Below, piece by piece: positions 12,072 to 22,948 of a stretch of 64,000 nucleotides of DNA (within the stretch, counting starts at the first letter, position 1; each line of letters begins with the position of its first letter). Below the pieces are notes generated by a model. It was not told the origin of the DNA, ran no database searches, and was given only the letters and a program-made list of their open reading frames with translations. Source of the DNA: Paulinella micropora (taxonomy: Eukaryota; Cercozoa; Imbricatea; Euglyphida; Paulinellidae); the NCBI GenBank assembly GCA_019918135.1, contig WBZZ01000074.1:22501-86500 (forward strand), given 5' to 3'. Both the position numbers and the translations under genes were made by a program.

Positions 12072-12613
12072 CTAATTGCGGATGACTACCGTCAATCGCG
12101 AGCCAAAAAGAGCGCCCACCCACTGGACTGCAGGGATTGCGTCCAGTAGCTGATTCGTCGCTTCGACTTCCCCAAGGAGAGTGGGTTGGCCGGGCGATAT
12201 ACAAGGAATACGAGAGAGGGCATCAAGAAGGAGATTCTGTTTACCCTGAATGTATTCCACCTTGAAGCGGATAGTTTGGAGGTGGTCTAAGACCCATCCA
12301 ATAACCATCGGGCTTCTGGCGTGGTATAACCATATGAGCGGGCGATGATCCGTGACAATAGTCAGTGGATGATCACTAGCATCAATATAGTAACGGGATT
12401 CCTGGACACCGTAAATTATACCGTAAGCTTCCCGAACATACGTGACCCACCGAGATTGAGTATCCGTGAATTTAAGCGACTTCTCAGGGCCCGAATGTAG
12501 AGCTCCACCGATGCCAACGATGCTAGCGTCCGTTCGAAGGTAGAGCTGTTGCGTCTTGTTGTACTGCGAGGATCGGTAACGATGTCAGGACACGCTTGAG
12601 TTTTGCAAAACAT
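12072..12613 (-). pseudogene. Element C RNase H region
   Basis: The Ty3 RNase H end signature KVEYIQGKQNLLLDALSR is clear at 12180-12260 (compare Y-x-P-G-x-x-N-x-x-A-D-x-L-S-R). Earlier RNase H-like landmarks lie to the right within this span. It follows the reverse transcriptase. Confidence 0.8.
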
Positions 12614-12723
12614 TTATTCTCTTTTTCACGGAAAAAGTTGGGTCCCGTAGGCCGGGCGTTCGTAGACTTGAGTAGATCGGAGCAAGCGAGAATAGTTAGG
12701 AATATGCGCCTGAATAAAGTTGG

Positions 12724-13478
12724 TCATATAGATCGGACCTCGGTGATGTTCTGCGGTTCGGAGATCTTCAGGATCGCATCAATCTTGCTTGTGTCGGCGG
12801 CGACGCCTTTCTTGCTGCAGACTTTGCCGAGCACGGGAAGAGAGTTGTAGCCTATGCGTAGCTTGTCCGCGGCGAAGTCACAGCCGGCTGCCTCCGCAGC
12901 CTCCATGAGCTTCTCCAGTTGGTCCATGTGGACGTCGAAGTCGTCGTGAGCCAAATGTACGTTGTCGATGTATGCTGCGGCCGTCTGACCCCAAAAAGGG
13001 AGATGGCCGAAAGACTTGTCGACTGCGCGTTGGAAGTCACCAGGGGCGCGGTGGATACCCTGCGTCATATAGTTGGGGACTAGAAGTCCGCGAGGAGTCC
13101 ATACGGCGAGGATGTCGCGGCTACCATCTGTAGGGTCGATCTTCAGGTGCGAAAAACCATCAAGCATGTCCAACGCAGAGATATAGTTATGATATTATCC
13201 CGCTAAGAGCTCACGGTGATGATCGGGGTTAGGAAGGCCGGGGACTGGAAGGATGAGCCGGTCGTTAACCGCGCGGTAATCGAATACCATGCGGATGCCT
13301 TTGAAATGATCCTGAAAGAGGGAGTTAAACTTGCCTGCAGGGCACGGCCTAGTAGCTCACTCACAATTAGGAGAGGCAAAACTATAGCGGCCAGTAGCAA
13401 GCATATCATCCCCACTGGGTCAGGAACTCTCGGACAGCAGCGTCCATCTAGGGCAGGGAACCCAAATAGGTTGTGCAC
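12724..13478 (-). pseudogene. Element C reverse transcriptase region
   Basis: MDMLDGFSHLKIDPTDGS matches the Ty3 palm motif L-D-L-x-S-G-Y-x-Q-I. GIHRAPGDFQRAVDKSFGHL matches P-F-G-L-x-x-A-P-x-x-F-Q, and AYIDNVHLAHDDFDVHMDQL follows as the catalytic loop and thumb start. The upstream VFDYRAVND-like segment near 13270 gives the N-terminal part. Confidence 0.8.
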
Positions 13479-13565
13479 CTGGACGTAGCTTCAAAGAGAT
13501 AACGGTGTGCGTAAAACAGTCAGCCTTTTCATGGAATAACGCTCTAGAAAATCTTTCGCTCTTTT

Positions 13566-15309
13566 CTACTGAGGGGGAGTGAGGTTGGAGCTAATAATAT
13601 CCGGGCCGAACTTGGGTTTAGGTGGTTCGGCCTTCTTTTCCTTTTGTTCGTCTAGGTATTGTCGACATAATCGCTCTGAAAGCATCAAAACGGGGTCTGG
13701 GAATAGGCCAGTGATGTCATCTTGTGTGACGAGTAAAATACCTGGATCAGAAGTCATGTTCATAGAGAGCCAGTCTAGACCGCTAATCGGGGGATGTTCC
13801 CGGTCATGCTATAACACTAGCTGGGCCACAATATGGGGCTTGATGGGGTTCGGATACGGCTCCGTGGGTTGTCACTGCGTCTTGCACATCTCCGGTTCGT
13901 GTTGAGAGGAGTGCGGTCGGAAGCGCAGCTGTCCCGGAGAAGGGGGCGATCGACATTGTGGGCCAGCCAATGTTCGAAGCATAAGCATCGAATGGATTGG
14001 TACAATTTTCGTGCTTTGTTGCCGGAGATGGGTTGCGCGTGGTGCATATATATTGCTGCGCGTCTCCGGAACTAAGTTCTGGGGTCGGCTGTAAGCCGGT
14101 CGGGGCAGGCTCGGCTCGCTCCGCACGCGTCTCGGACCGCGCCTTGGCAGTTTGCTTCGGGGTACATGTCGCTGAGCCGGAATACCCGTAGTCCATCTCT
14201 GGACCGGATTTTGCCAGCCATGGATCATGGCCTGTCGCAAACGCTGCTGTTGGGCTTGGTGCTGAGGGCGTCTGGGCTTGCGTTCACCTCGTGACATTGC
14301 CCGAAGGTATCGCCTACCTTGGCGGTCGTAGGCCACTTCATGATAGTGCCATGTTCGTACCTTATGGGTTTTGCCACGGCTGCCTTTCTTACTCCGTTCC
14401 TTGTTCTTATTCTTATCTTCAGTCTTCTCCTGCTTATCTGTCGTCCGGCTACCCGATGTTGCGCTCGGGGCTGGAGCAGAGCTGGAGGACGAAGATGAAG
14501 AAGAAGAAGAAGGGGAGGAGGACGAGGAACCGTCGTGGTAGTCGTCGTCGTCGTCGCGACTTCGTCGTTGTCGGTCGTCGGGCTGGCAGCTGGTCTTGGG
14601 CTTCTTTCATCGGCGTCGATTCTTTTTGCTGTAGGAGCCTTTGTCAGCCTCCACGTCTTCGTCGGAAGGTCGGAAGGCGGGGAGCCTTCCATCTCATCCT
14701 TTGCGCTACGTCCTCCGTATTCCAATCGCCGCTGTGATTTCGAATCGGCGGATGAAGGGCCGCGTACATTCGAGCGGGATGAAAGGCGTGGAGAGACAAA
14801 GGAGAATCATAGCGTTCGCTTGGAGACGAGCGCTCCAATTGACCTCGGGTGGCGCGTGGAAAAGGTACCTGAGGTCCCCAGAGAGGCCTTTGTGGTTCAA
14901 GAGACGATGGACCTGTGTACACTGTAATTGAATATCGTATTGCATGTCGTCCTTCCACGGCTGACGTCGCGGAAGGAACTATGAGACGATTATATGAGGA
15001 CGATGAAGACGATGATGATGACAATGATGATGACGATGATGATGACGATGATGTCGAAGGTGCTCGCGAGGATGATGTAGGAGAAGGTGGTGAAAATGGC
15101 GAAGGGGTGGAATCTCGCCGAGTGACGATTTTCCCTCGGTCGCCTATTTTCTTGGAAACCTGGAACTCTGGATAGGTCGTCTCCGGTCTCTGAGACGCCG
15201 GAGCGGCCGGGATTCGACCATTCGTCGAAAACATATCAGCGTCCTCGGGTAGGATGACGTTATGGATCATCGCTGCCTCGAGACGATAGTATGTTTGCAA
15301 TGAAAACAC
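13566..15309 (-). pseudogene. Element C low-complexity region upstream of RT
   Basis: Several frames show Ser/Thr/Pro/Arg-rich, GAT/GAC- and TCG-repeat-rich sequence (for example acidic codon runs at 14998-15055). No domain is recognisable. It lies between the protease-like part (53-55 kb in the uninterrupted order) and the reverse transcriptase, and makes the distance between those two unusually long. Confidence 0.45.
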
Positions 15310-15521
15310 TGAGTCCCAACCAGGATCAACGGGAACTAGCGGGAGATTTAGGTAAGCCGCTATGTCTCATGTATCCCGAACGTCTACCCGAGTTCCAAGA
15401 TAAGTCGAGGTGAGATCGATGCGCACAATATTTGGTACTGTTTCTTTGACGTCCATGTCGTCATGTATGGACGGGGCACCGTATGGGTAACCCTTGGCTT
15501 GCAGCGCTCTCGAGTAGGGAT

Positions 15522-16660
15522 TTAGAATGTCTGCAAGACAAGGTGAATACGACCCGGGTGCACTACTACCTGGGTTTCCTCATACTCTGCCGCGTTGAGC
15601 GTGTACTGTAATGCCCGCACCTCTGTCTGCACCTGCATGAAAAAGGGGACTGCATTTATGGTTGTACAATACCACTTCTGGTCGTGTGCCGTGGGAGGCA
15701 AGTCCTGAAGAAGGTACCGTTGTACTGGGGCTAGCGTGTCAGTACCCCTAATCCATCGTTCTTCCATCCATGAGGATGGTTGCTGCAATAAGTTCAACTT
15801 TTGCTCCACTATCTTTCTGTCCTTGGAGTCAGAAAAGTGGCGCTCGAGCATAACTCTATCGGGACTTATTTCCCATTGGTTTACCGCAAGGATGGGATGA
15901 CGTTCGTTCGTACCATTTGTCCAAAATAGTTCGCCGATAGTTCCGCGAAAAAGGTGTATGTCGCGTGCGACTGCCCGGTAGACTGCTTGATAATATTATC
16001 ACAAGGGTGGGTGCAATATCTTATGTCTGAATTCGATGGCAATCGAAAAAGATAGTAGAGGGCCATGCAAACCATTGCCATATGTGCTCAAAGACGAATT
16101 TGTATCGCAGGAAAATAGAGCAGCCGAGATGGTCTCCGTCAGGCTGTCCTAGGCTTCCCCCCTGATCGCACTGGTACCACCGATACAGTGTGGGACCATG
16201 GGAATGGGACTACGTGGTTCAGAATCTGCTGAGGCACACTCTGTCTCACATGTCCCGGGTAGAGCCCTGATAGGTGGCCCATGAAACCATACGGTCGCTC
16301 TTGTGAGTATGACATATGGTGCCTAAAAAGAATGGTATCAGATATCGGCTCATGGACGTCCAATCCCAAAGCCAGAATTAAGGCCAATTGAGCTCTGGAT
16401 CGTCCCCAAACCGGCGGGTGGTGAAACACCGTCAGTGGGGTCCGATTCATAACTAAGGCCGGCAGTACCAACTTGAGAGGGAGGCCATTCAGCAGCGTGC
16501 TGATTTTCTTCGTGGAACGGTTCGTTTGGAGGAACGGATTGTTACTTTGGTTAGCAGGCTTTTTGTTCTGCCGATCAGCGTGCGCATCCTGCTCGGTGCG
16601 TGTCGCGAGAAGCATCCAATCGTCCTGGGGATTGCGGCCTTGCGGGACTTCTCCTTGCAA
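15522..16660 (-). pseudogene. Element C unidentified coding-like region, left of copia A
   Basis: Frames at 15522-15851, 15881-16081 and 16139-16660 have protein-like composition (QNLL/W/Y-rich, for example WYCTTINAVPFFMQVQTEVR). I recognise no family. It abuts the copia A insertion point; the other half of this region continues at 52159 on the far side. Confidence 0.4.
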
Positions 16661-16664
16661 GCAT

Positions 16665-16669
16665 GGAAC
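16665..16669. repeat. Target-site duplication of copia A, left
   Basis: GGAAC directly before the CTGAGAG start of LTR A; the second copy is at 52154-52158. A 5-bp duplication is normal for copia. Confidence 0.85.
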
Positions 16670-16821
16670 CTGAGAGTATTGTCATACTATTAGGTGGTAA
16701 ATCAGTCATATTAATCACTAGGCCGGTCAGCCGGTAGTTACTAATTGGCATTCAGTGCCTGATGACTGGTAAGTTGACCATATTCTTGGTTGTTCATACC
16801 ATTATCTGTTAGAGTGGCAGT
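16670..16821 (+). repeat. Copia A left LTR, first part
   Basis: Matches 51822-51973 of the right LTR with two differences. It is cut by copia B after GTGGCAGT. Confidence 0.9.
16817..16821. repeat. Target-site duplication of copia B, left
   Basis: GCAGT here against ACAGT at 44222-44226. The uninterrupted right LTR of copia A reads ACAGT at this place, so the left copy has one difference. Confidence 0.8.
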
Positions 16822-17120
16822 CTTTGTACCAACTTCATTGCTAGAATAGAATTGGTATTTATAATTCATTAGGCCGTACATTTACACAATTGAGGACTGA
16901 GACAATTATTGATAGGACTGGCACTGGTCACTGGACTTGAATAATTTTGTTTAGACTGATTACGCCACTTGCAGTAATCAGGTCAGGACACGCGTCTTCA
17001 GATCGCGCCTTTTCTGTACCTCAATCTATGTTTTAGTAAAGTATCTCAGATTTGCCAAACTAAGCAAGTCACAAAGTGCTCCGGTCTTTGACACCGTTCT
17101 TGTCAAATATTAATACAAAG
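16822..17120 (+). repeat. Copia B left LTR
   Basis: 299 bp with perfect 7-bp inverted ends CTTTGTA/TACAAAG. It is followed at once by GGTTATG, a short primer-binding-like word. Confidence 0.92.
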
Positions 17121-17124
17121 GGTT

Positions 17125-17634
17125 ATGTCCTCTTCCGCGCTAAATGATGCTGCGACCGCTGTTCTTCAGGGAAAGGCGCCTACATTCAAGGACGGAGTCA
17201 CTGGAAGGAGCTGGGATGACTGGTATGCACAAGTTCGGGCAGATCTCGCATCGGTGGAGTGTTGGGAATATGTGAAGCCCCTGGCCGACGTGATCCAATG
17301 GCGGACCGAGGTGGAAGCTGAACTGCGAGCAGAAGCCAAGGAGGCCAAGGAAGGAGCGGCAAGGCGTGCAAGGGGCGACCCCGACAACAAGCAACAAGAG
17401 CAAAAGAACGAGCTGACTCCGGTTCAGCGGAGAAGATTGATGGCCAGAAGGGCTCAAATCTTCATGTGGATGTATAAAGGACTGGACTACGGATCGGCGT
17501 CGGAACGAATCGTGTGGCACTTGGTACGCGGAGAGCAGCTGAGGCCGGAAGAATTATTAAGAATGCTACGAGAAAGATATCAAGGGAACGATGCGCACCA
17601 GAAGCAAAGGCGAAACAACATGGTGTGTCAATGA
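17125..17634 (+). pseudogene. Copia B Gag, N-terminal part
   Basis: The protein starts right after the left LTR. It has the copia Gag architecture: an N-terminal W-x-x-W-x region (GRSWDDWYAQVRADL), a charged Ala/Glu/Lys helix, then a helical capsid-like part (MWMYKGLDYGSASERIVWHL, LLRMLRERYQGND). It would form the particle shell. It is homologous in layout to Gag of copia A. Confidence 0.8.
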
Positions 17635-17730
17635 AAATTTAATTGTAGAGAAGATCTACGAGCTCAACTCAGTGACTTTGAGTCACATTGCCAGTTCCTG
17701 GAAGAGCACGGGGAACCGATTAGCGCTACG

Positions 17731-18060
17731 TTGAGAATGCAGTTTATTAAAACTGCACTGGCGAAGTGTGAGCAGAAGCAACTATGGAAAGCTTTCTTGG
17801 ACGCGCAAGTGGCTACCCCATCGGCCACCTGGGAGGAGTTCAAGAGGCTCTTCGAACGGAGGGTGATCGCAAACGAAGCGCTGCCCAGGGAGGAAAGAGA
17901 GACGAGCATGGCGATGGTTGCAACGCAACAGAAAGCGAAAGGAAACCAGACGAAGGAGACACGAAAGCTGGAATGTTACAACTGCGGCAACCCGCACAGG
18001 TACTTCACGTGTACCATCAAGTGCCGGATTCCGGGCCACGACCACCAGGGAAGAAGGTAA
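17731..18060 (+). pseudogene. Copia B Gag, capsid end and zinc knuckle
   Basis: A helical segment with FLDAQVATPSATWEEFKRLF is followed by CYNCGNPHRYFTC (C-x2-C-x3-H-x4-C-like) and a CRIPGHDHQ extension, a nucleic-acid-binding knuckle. The PLV insertion point lies immediately after it. Confidence 0.75.
18053..18058. repeat. PLV target-site duplication, left
   Basis: GAAGGT, repeated exactly at 39080-39085 on the far side of the inverted repeats. Six base pairs is the known duplication length for Polinton-type integrases. Confidence 0.95.
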
Positions 18061-18418
18061 AAAACAAGGATGAAAAGGGGGAGTGATCCAAAGGCTCCCC
18101 CCCCTTTTCGTTTTGAATTTTGCTATCGTTTGCCATTTTTTACAAAGTCGGTCGTATTAAGAGATTTTACCCTAAATCCCCGTTTTTACACATATCCCAC
18201 AAAAACACGAAAAACGAGCAACCGAGGAAAAAAAGAAAATCCAATCCCACGAAATTCGCGACTTCGTGTAAAAAAATAAAGAAACTGCAAATTCGTCCGC
18301 AATTTACGACATACCGCATTGCGATGACCATTTCGGCCCTTTGGTCCCCGAAATAAAAAAGGAAATACTACAAATCTAATATGACCTTTTTCTTTTTGTG
18401 TCGTTTAGTTTCAATTAT
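18059..18418 (+). repeat. PLV left terminal inverted repeat
   Basis: Begins AAAAAACAAGGATG and matches the reverse complement of 38719-39079 with about three substitutions and two homopolymer length differences. The match stops after GTTTCAATTAT. A frame at 18070-18279 also appears in the right repeat; it is a by-product of the repeat. Confidence 0.95.
18072..18109 (+). other. Hairpin-forming tip of PLV inverted repeat
   Basis: GAAAAGGGGGAG is followed after 11 bases by CTCCCCCCCCTTTTC, so the strand can fold on itself close to the element's end. The mirror copy lies at about 39029-39066. It could serve replication initiation or integrase binding; this is inference. Confidence 0.6.
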
Positions 18419-19362
18419 GTTTTCTGGTTGTATGTCTTCTTTTTTTAACTGTTGCTTTATTTTCTTTTCCTTCGTTATCTTTCGAACTTGTTCGTTAATT
18501 TGCTTTTCATCATCAACTGGCTTTTCAAACTTGGTCTTTAACAACTCTCGGGGGCTAACTAGTTCTTTATTAGATAGCACAATCTTAAATCCATTTCTAC
18601 CCAAAACCGTATATATCTGCTTTGACCAAGTTCATCCGCCTTTTGAAAATAGATTTCGTTGAACTTCTCGCCTTACCTTATCACCAGGTTCAAATTCGTT
18701 AATACTTTCATCTCTTTCAATTTTTTGTTTATTAGTAGCTTTTCTATTCATGATGTCAATTGGTCTAGCTTTGATTGTTGGATGGAAACGATTGTTGTAA
18801 GCTTTGACCATATCATCAATGTATGAGACCCAGTCAAAGTTCCCATTAGTTTCAAATAGTATGTCAAGCCACCTTCTAATAGTTCTAATAACTCTGTCAA
18901 CTATCGCAAGTGCTTTGTGGTCTCCTACTTCAACTGTTCTGTGTTCAATGTTATGTTTATCAAAATATTTATTAACTGCCCCTTTGTATTCTCCTCCACT
19001 ATCTGTTGTAATGATTTCTGGGATATATGGAATAGATTTTAAACCAGTATATACTTCGTTCGCAGTTTTATTTTTCAGCGGTCTAACTTCTAAAAACCAG
19101 TATATACTTCGTTCGCAGTTTTATTTTTCAGCGGTCTAACTTCTAAAAATCTACTATTAGTGTCAATCCAAACCAACATAAAGGCATATTTTTTATTACC
19201 TAGTTTATCTTTTAACTTAGACATATCCGCCAAATCTACGAACACTTGTTTCAACGGTTTATCAGCCCATATCGCATTCCATTTCTTACTTTGTTTTTTC
19301 TGAAAATGTAGTTCTAATGCCTGTTGCTCTTTCAGTTCTTGTAATTCGTCGTCCATCACCAT
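18368..19362 (-). CDS. PLV retroviral-type (rve) integrase region
   Basis: The N-terminal part contains KQVFVDLADMSKLKDKLGNK and YAFMLVWIDTNSRFLEVRPLK, the first-aspartate and D-S-x-S-R-x-L-like segments of an rve/DDE integrase core. The following sequence keeps integrase-like composition. The C-terminal part (to 18368) is Lys-rich and resembles the chromo/SH3-like ends of Polinton integrases. The product would cut and join viral DNA into host DNA, producing the 6-bp duplication seen. It lies at the left end, pointing outwards, and its end overlaps the inverted repeat. Confidence 0.85.
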
Positions 19363-19620
19363 CTAATATTTTATAACACCTAATGCTGTATCCTTATATA
19401 TTGCTCTTTCTTTTTTTTCTAGTTCAAAACAATAATTAGAACAAAACTCATAAGTATAAAATCGGTCAAATGTATCATCAATTGCTGTAATCTGTCGGTT
19501 CGCTAAACACAGAGTTAATCCACACACATAGCAACTAGTGAAGTCATACATACGATGATTATATAGGTAGTCCATAATGTGTAAACGAACATCTAATGGT
19601 AAGTTTTTAATTTCACTCAT
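19363..19620 (-). CDS. PLV small zinc-binding-like protein, F-box-like start
   Basis: 85 residues. The start LPLDVRLHIMDYLYNHRMYD resembles an F-box opening (L-P-x-E-V-x-x-H-I-x-x-Y-L). The middle and end carry CYVC and CSNYC, which could bind one zinc ion. It lies directly upstream of the integrase on the same strand and may share its transcript. The F-box reading is suggestive only; alternatives are a plain zinc-ribbon protein. Confidence 0.6.
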   Translation of the reverse strand: MSEIKNLPLDVRLHIMDYLYNHRMYDFTSCYVCGLTLCLANRQITAIDDTFDRFYTYEFCSNYCFELEKKERAIYKDTALGVIKY

Positions 19621-19628
19621 ACACTATA

Positions 19629-20171
19629 TTAGAATTTAAGAAAAATTTTATATGTATCATTATTTTCTTTTTTTGATTTCTCTGGTTGTTGATTGTAAAC
19701 ATTAACTGATATGTTTGACTTCTTACCTTTACCCTTCTTAGGCTGTTCCTCTTCCTCGCTTTCCTCGCTCTCACTCTCGCTCTCTTCTAATTCAGGCAGT
19801 TTCTTTTTTACCACTTTCTTCGCCTTCTTCTGTTTGGCTTTAAGTTTCATACTCGCAACCCGTTGGGCAACGATATCAACAAAGTCGTGTTCGACCTCTT
19901 CCTCGCCCGAACTGCTTTCCTCACTTATCTCACCGTACGCTTCTGCGAGCGTAGCTCCGCAGTCCCTCCCATCAATCATATCCTTAGCCAACTGCTTCTT
20001 AGTAATGTGGTCCATCTTTTCGTCATTGGTCATTTCTTTCACATTCTTAGCCTCTTCCTCCGCAAGTAGTTCCCTAGCCCTCTCAATCTTTCTCTGCTTA
20101 GCCTGGTTCTTCTTAGCCTCCCAACCCTTTTCAAGGTTCTTCATCGCGACCTCTCTATTACCTCTTGGCAT
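19629..20171 (-). CDS. PLV charged low-complexity protein
   Basis: 180 residues. The first half is a long Lys/Glu/Ala-rich helix (MPRGNREVAMKNLEKGWEAK). The second half alternates acidic runs (EESESESEESEEEE) with Lys-rich runs (KQKKAKKVVKKK). No enzyme motif is visible. The composition suggests a nucleic-acid- or chromatin-associated disordered protein. It sits just upstream of the zinc-binding-like gene, on the same strand. Function unknown. Confidence 0.6.
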   Translation of the reverse strand: MPRGNREVAMKNLEKGWEAKKNQAKQRKIERARELLAEEEAKNVKEMTNDEKMDHITKKQLAKDMIDGRDCGATLAEAYGEISEESSSGEEEVEHDFVDIVAQRVASMKLKAKQKKAKKVVKKKLPELEESESESEESEEEEQPKKGKGKKSNISVNVYNQQPEKSKKENNDTYKIFLKF

Positions 20172-20284
20172 TTTATGACTTGTTTATATTAATATACAAA
20201 ATAATATTATTTAGTTTTTATTAATAAACGATTTATTGGTAATTATGTATTAAACAAAACTACATTATAAGACATAAAAGGACA

Positions 20285-20650
20285 ATGCCAGACTATAAGC
20301 AAGGAAAGATTTATTCATTAAGGTCTTACCAGACAGACCAGATTTATATAGGTTCAACAACTCAACCTCTTCATAAAAGGTTATATGAACATAGAAGTTC
20401 AAATTTAAAGCGAAGAGCTAAATCATCAAAAGAAATAATAAAGTATCCAGACAATTATATTGAATTAATTGAAGAATATCCTTGTAATAATAAATATGAA
20501 TTAGAACGAAGAGAAGGAGAAATAATTAGACAGACAGAAAATTGTGTTAATATAAGAATAGCAGGAAGGACAATAAGAGAATATTATGTAGATAAAAAAG
20601 ACGAAATAATTAAACAACAAAAATTATATCAACATTTAAATCAAGAATAA
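20285..20650 (+). CDS. PLV GIY-YIG nuclease 1
   Basis: The start KIYSLRSYQTDQIYIGSTTQ matches the GIY-YIG core (here IYS...IYIGST), followed by the expected Arg-containing helix (LHKRLYEHRSS) and the Glu-rich helix ELERREGEIIRQTE. GIY-YIG enzymes cut one DNA strand at a time; virus-coded ones act in homing or DNA processing. A CGCG...H finger-like signature lies just downstream near 20.78-20.86 kb. It resembles the second copy at 32363-32824. Confidence 0.85.
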   Translation: MPDYKQGKIYSLRSYQTDQIYIGSTTQPLHKRLYEHRSSNLKRRAKSSKEIIKYPDNYIELIEEYPCNNKYELERREGEIIRQTENCVNIRIAGRTIREYYVDKKDEIIKQQKLYQHLNQE

Positions 20651-20905
20651 GTCAAAAATACGAAAAAGAAATACAGAGATAACAATAAAGGAAAAGCAAA
20701 AATTTGGAGGGAAGAAAATAAAGAGGAACAAAAAAGAAAACATAAAGAATGGAGAGAAAAAAGCAAAATAAAAGTTGAATGCGGGTGTGGTTCGTTTTAT
20801 TTAGAAAATGATAAATCTCACCATTTTATGACACAAAAGCATATTGATTTCGCAAATATGTATATAGGTCTAAAATCATTTGGGTTTTAAATGTTATTAG
20901 ATATT

Positions 20906-20932
20906 AATTTTTTTTTTGCTTAATATACGAAT
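20906..20932 (+). promoter_or_regulatory. PLV T-tract/AATATAC promoter-like motif, fibre gene
   Basis: A run of ten T is followed by GCT and TAATATAC, ending five bases before the fibre start codon at 20933. Similar T-tract + AATATA arrangements lie at 26275-26297, 30961-30981 and 32885-32912. Confidence 0.5.
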
Positions 20933-22948
20933 ATGTCAGGTTCTTCATATAAATCGCTCTTAGGATTACAGGAAATTGCGGTGGACTCGCTAAATATAGC
21001 CAACTTAGATTTAACGAACACTAATATTATTGGCTTAAACACAGATAGGGTGCCAGAAGATGCCGACCCCGTAAATCTTTATTTTACCAACGGCCGATTT
21101 GATACACGACTGGCTTTAAAATCAACAACTGACATCAAAGAAGGTCTTAATTATTATTGGACTGATAACCGATTTGACACACGACTGGCTTTAAAATCAA
21201 CAACTGACATAAAAGAAGGTCTTAATTATTATTGGACTGATAACCGATTTGACACACGACTGGCTTTAAAATCAACAACCGACATCAAAGAAGGCACCAA
21301 TTTATATTATACGACAGCAAGATTTGATAGCCAATTAGCAACAAAGAGCACCACCAATTTATCCGAAGGCACAAACTTATATTACACCACAGCAAGAGCA
21401 AATACAGACTTTGATACAAGGCTAGCGACTAAGTCAACCACCAATTTATCCGAAGGCACAAACTTATATTATACCACAGCAAGAGCAAATACTGATTTTG
21501 ATACGAGATTGGCAACCAAGACCACCACCAATGTCGCAGAAGGCACTAATTTATACTACACCACCGCTAGGGTTAATACGGATTTTGACACACGGCTAGG
21601 AACTAAATCAATAGATGCTTTAAGTGATGTTATAATAACGACACCAGCAAACGGTCAATTATTAACATACAACGGCTCAAACTGGGTAAATTCAACAGGG
21701 CCATTAGCCTTTCTTGCTTTATCGGGTGGAACAATGACGGGCGATGTAAAATATGGGGCTTCGGCTTTTACTTTATACACCGCCCCGCAGGCTATGACAA
21801 GCAATAATTCTGGCGGGTTTGTCGCTTCTGCTTCTGATGAATACAACCCCGCTTATTATGCCTTTAACGCCAGTCAGAACGATTATTGGTCTACGGCTAT
21901 ATACTACAACGACACGACAGGAGTATATAACAGAACTCCCGCAACTAAGAATACTTGGGGAGAAATAGGATATACAGGCGAATATATAAAAATAGACTTG
22001 GGAGCGACATATAGAATAAACAATTATTATGTTAGGTCTTCGTCTGCCAATTATATTGAAACAACACCGAGCATTTGGTATGTTGGAACTAGTGCGGATA
22101 ACATCACATACACATTATGGGATTCACAGACAGGTCAGGCTTGGGCTTCACAAACAACTAAAACATATTCACCCGCTTCAAATGCTACCGCTAGATATAT
22201 CATTTTCATAGTAAATAAAACAGGAAGTGGTGGAACTTCATTTAGAAGCCAACCTCGTATTGCCAGTCTGTATTTTGATTATGAGACATTTAATTATGAC
22301 ATAACGAATATTAGAAATATGACGGGCTACACATTGACAACAAGCGGAGCAATAAGGGCGAGTGGTTTAATAACAGCAAGTGCTGGGGTATCAACAACTA
22401 CACTCTCCGCAAGCGGGGCAATAACTGCGAATGCGGGAGTTGATATGAAAAGTCAAATTTTGTCAAATGTGGGCACTCCATCGGCTTCAACAGACGGAGC
22501 AAATAAAACTTATGTGGATACATTAGACGGGCAGAATGTGAAATTAACTGGAACACAGACGATGTCAGGGACAAAAGAATTATTGGCGACTTCTCTCGGT
22601 GTCCCGTGTATAATAGGTAGGAATACAAAAGGCACGGCTGCGACAGGAGGATTAGAATTATACGGCACGGCATCTAATTTAAACGGAGGTCATATACAAG
22701 CCTTTATAAATACATCAGTTTATCCAATTTTTCAACAATTAAACTGGAGTCAAAACAATATTGCTTTAAGTTTCGATTGTTATCATGATGGTTCAAACTG
22801 GAAATCAAGTTATTCTGGTTCAAACTTTCAAATATACAAAGAAGGCGACAAACTCTGTTTTTGTTATGCCTCAGGTGTCGCGGTGGGAGGAACTATAACT
22901 TCGACTGAAGCGATGAGTAAACACAAGCGGAGATGTAGTAGTGGGTAA
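20933..22948 (+). CDS. PLV phage-like tail-fibre protein
   Basis: 671 residues. About residues 45-125 hold 25-residue repeats of the form FDTRLALKSTTDIKEG + LNYYWTDN. These are followed to about 225 by 29-residue repeats of the form FDTRLATKSTTNLSEG + TNLYYTTARANT. Such NLYYT-type repeats are known from phage tail fibres, where they form trimeric shafts. Beta-rich domains follow, including an SGGTMTGDV stretch and a galactose-binding-like WGEIGYTGEYIKIDLGATYR segment. It probably forms an attachment fibre on the virion. The S74 region lies directly downstream. Confidence 0.8.
   Translation: MSGSSYKSLLGLQEIAVDSLNIANLDLTNTNIIGLNTDRVPEDADPVNLYFTNGRFDTRLALKSTTDIKEGLNYYWTDNRFDTRLALKSTTDIKEGLNYYWTDNRFDTRLALKSTTDIKEGTNLYYTTARFDSQLATKSTTNLSEGTNLYYTTARANTDFDTRLATKSTTNLSEGTNLYYTTARANTDFDTRLATKTTTNVAEGTNLYYTTARVNTDFDTRLGTKSIDALSDVIITTPANGQLLTYNGSNWVNSTGPLAFLALSGGTMTGDVKYGASAFTLYTAPQAMTSNNSGGFVASASDEYNPAYYAFNASQNDYWSTAIYYNDTTGVYNRTPATKNTWGEIGYTGEYIKIDLGATYRINNYYVRSSSANYIETTPSIWYVGTSADNITYTLWDSQTGQAWASQTTKTYSPASNATARYIIFIVNKTGSGGTSFRSQPRIASLYFDYETFNYDITNIRNMTGYTLTTSGAIRASGLITASAGVSTTTLSASGAITANAGVDMKSQILSNVGTPSASTDGANKTYVDTLDGQNVKLTGTQTMSGTKELLATSLGVPCIIGRNTKGTAATGGLELYGTASNLNGGHIQAFINTSVYPIFQQLNWSQNNIALSFDCYHDGSNWKSSYSGSNFQIYKEGDKLCFCYASGVAVGGTITSTEAMSKHKRRCSSG

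Noticed and set aside
14291-15175. Long frames on the plus strand over the GAT/TCG-rich part of element C
   Set aside because: They are shadows of low-complexity sequence on the coding minus strand.
18070-18279. Protein frame in the PLV inverted repeat, mirrored at 38753-39055
   Set aside because: The frame exists only because the repeat is duplicated; it has low-complexity composition and no family.
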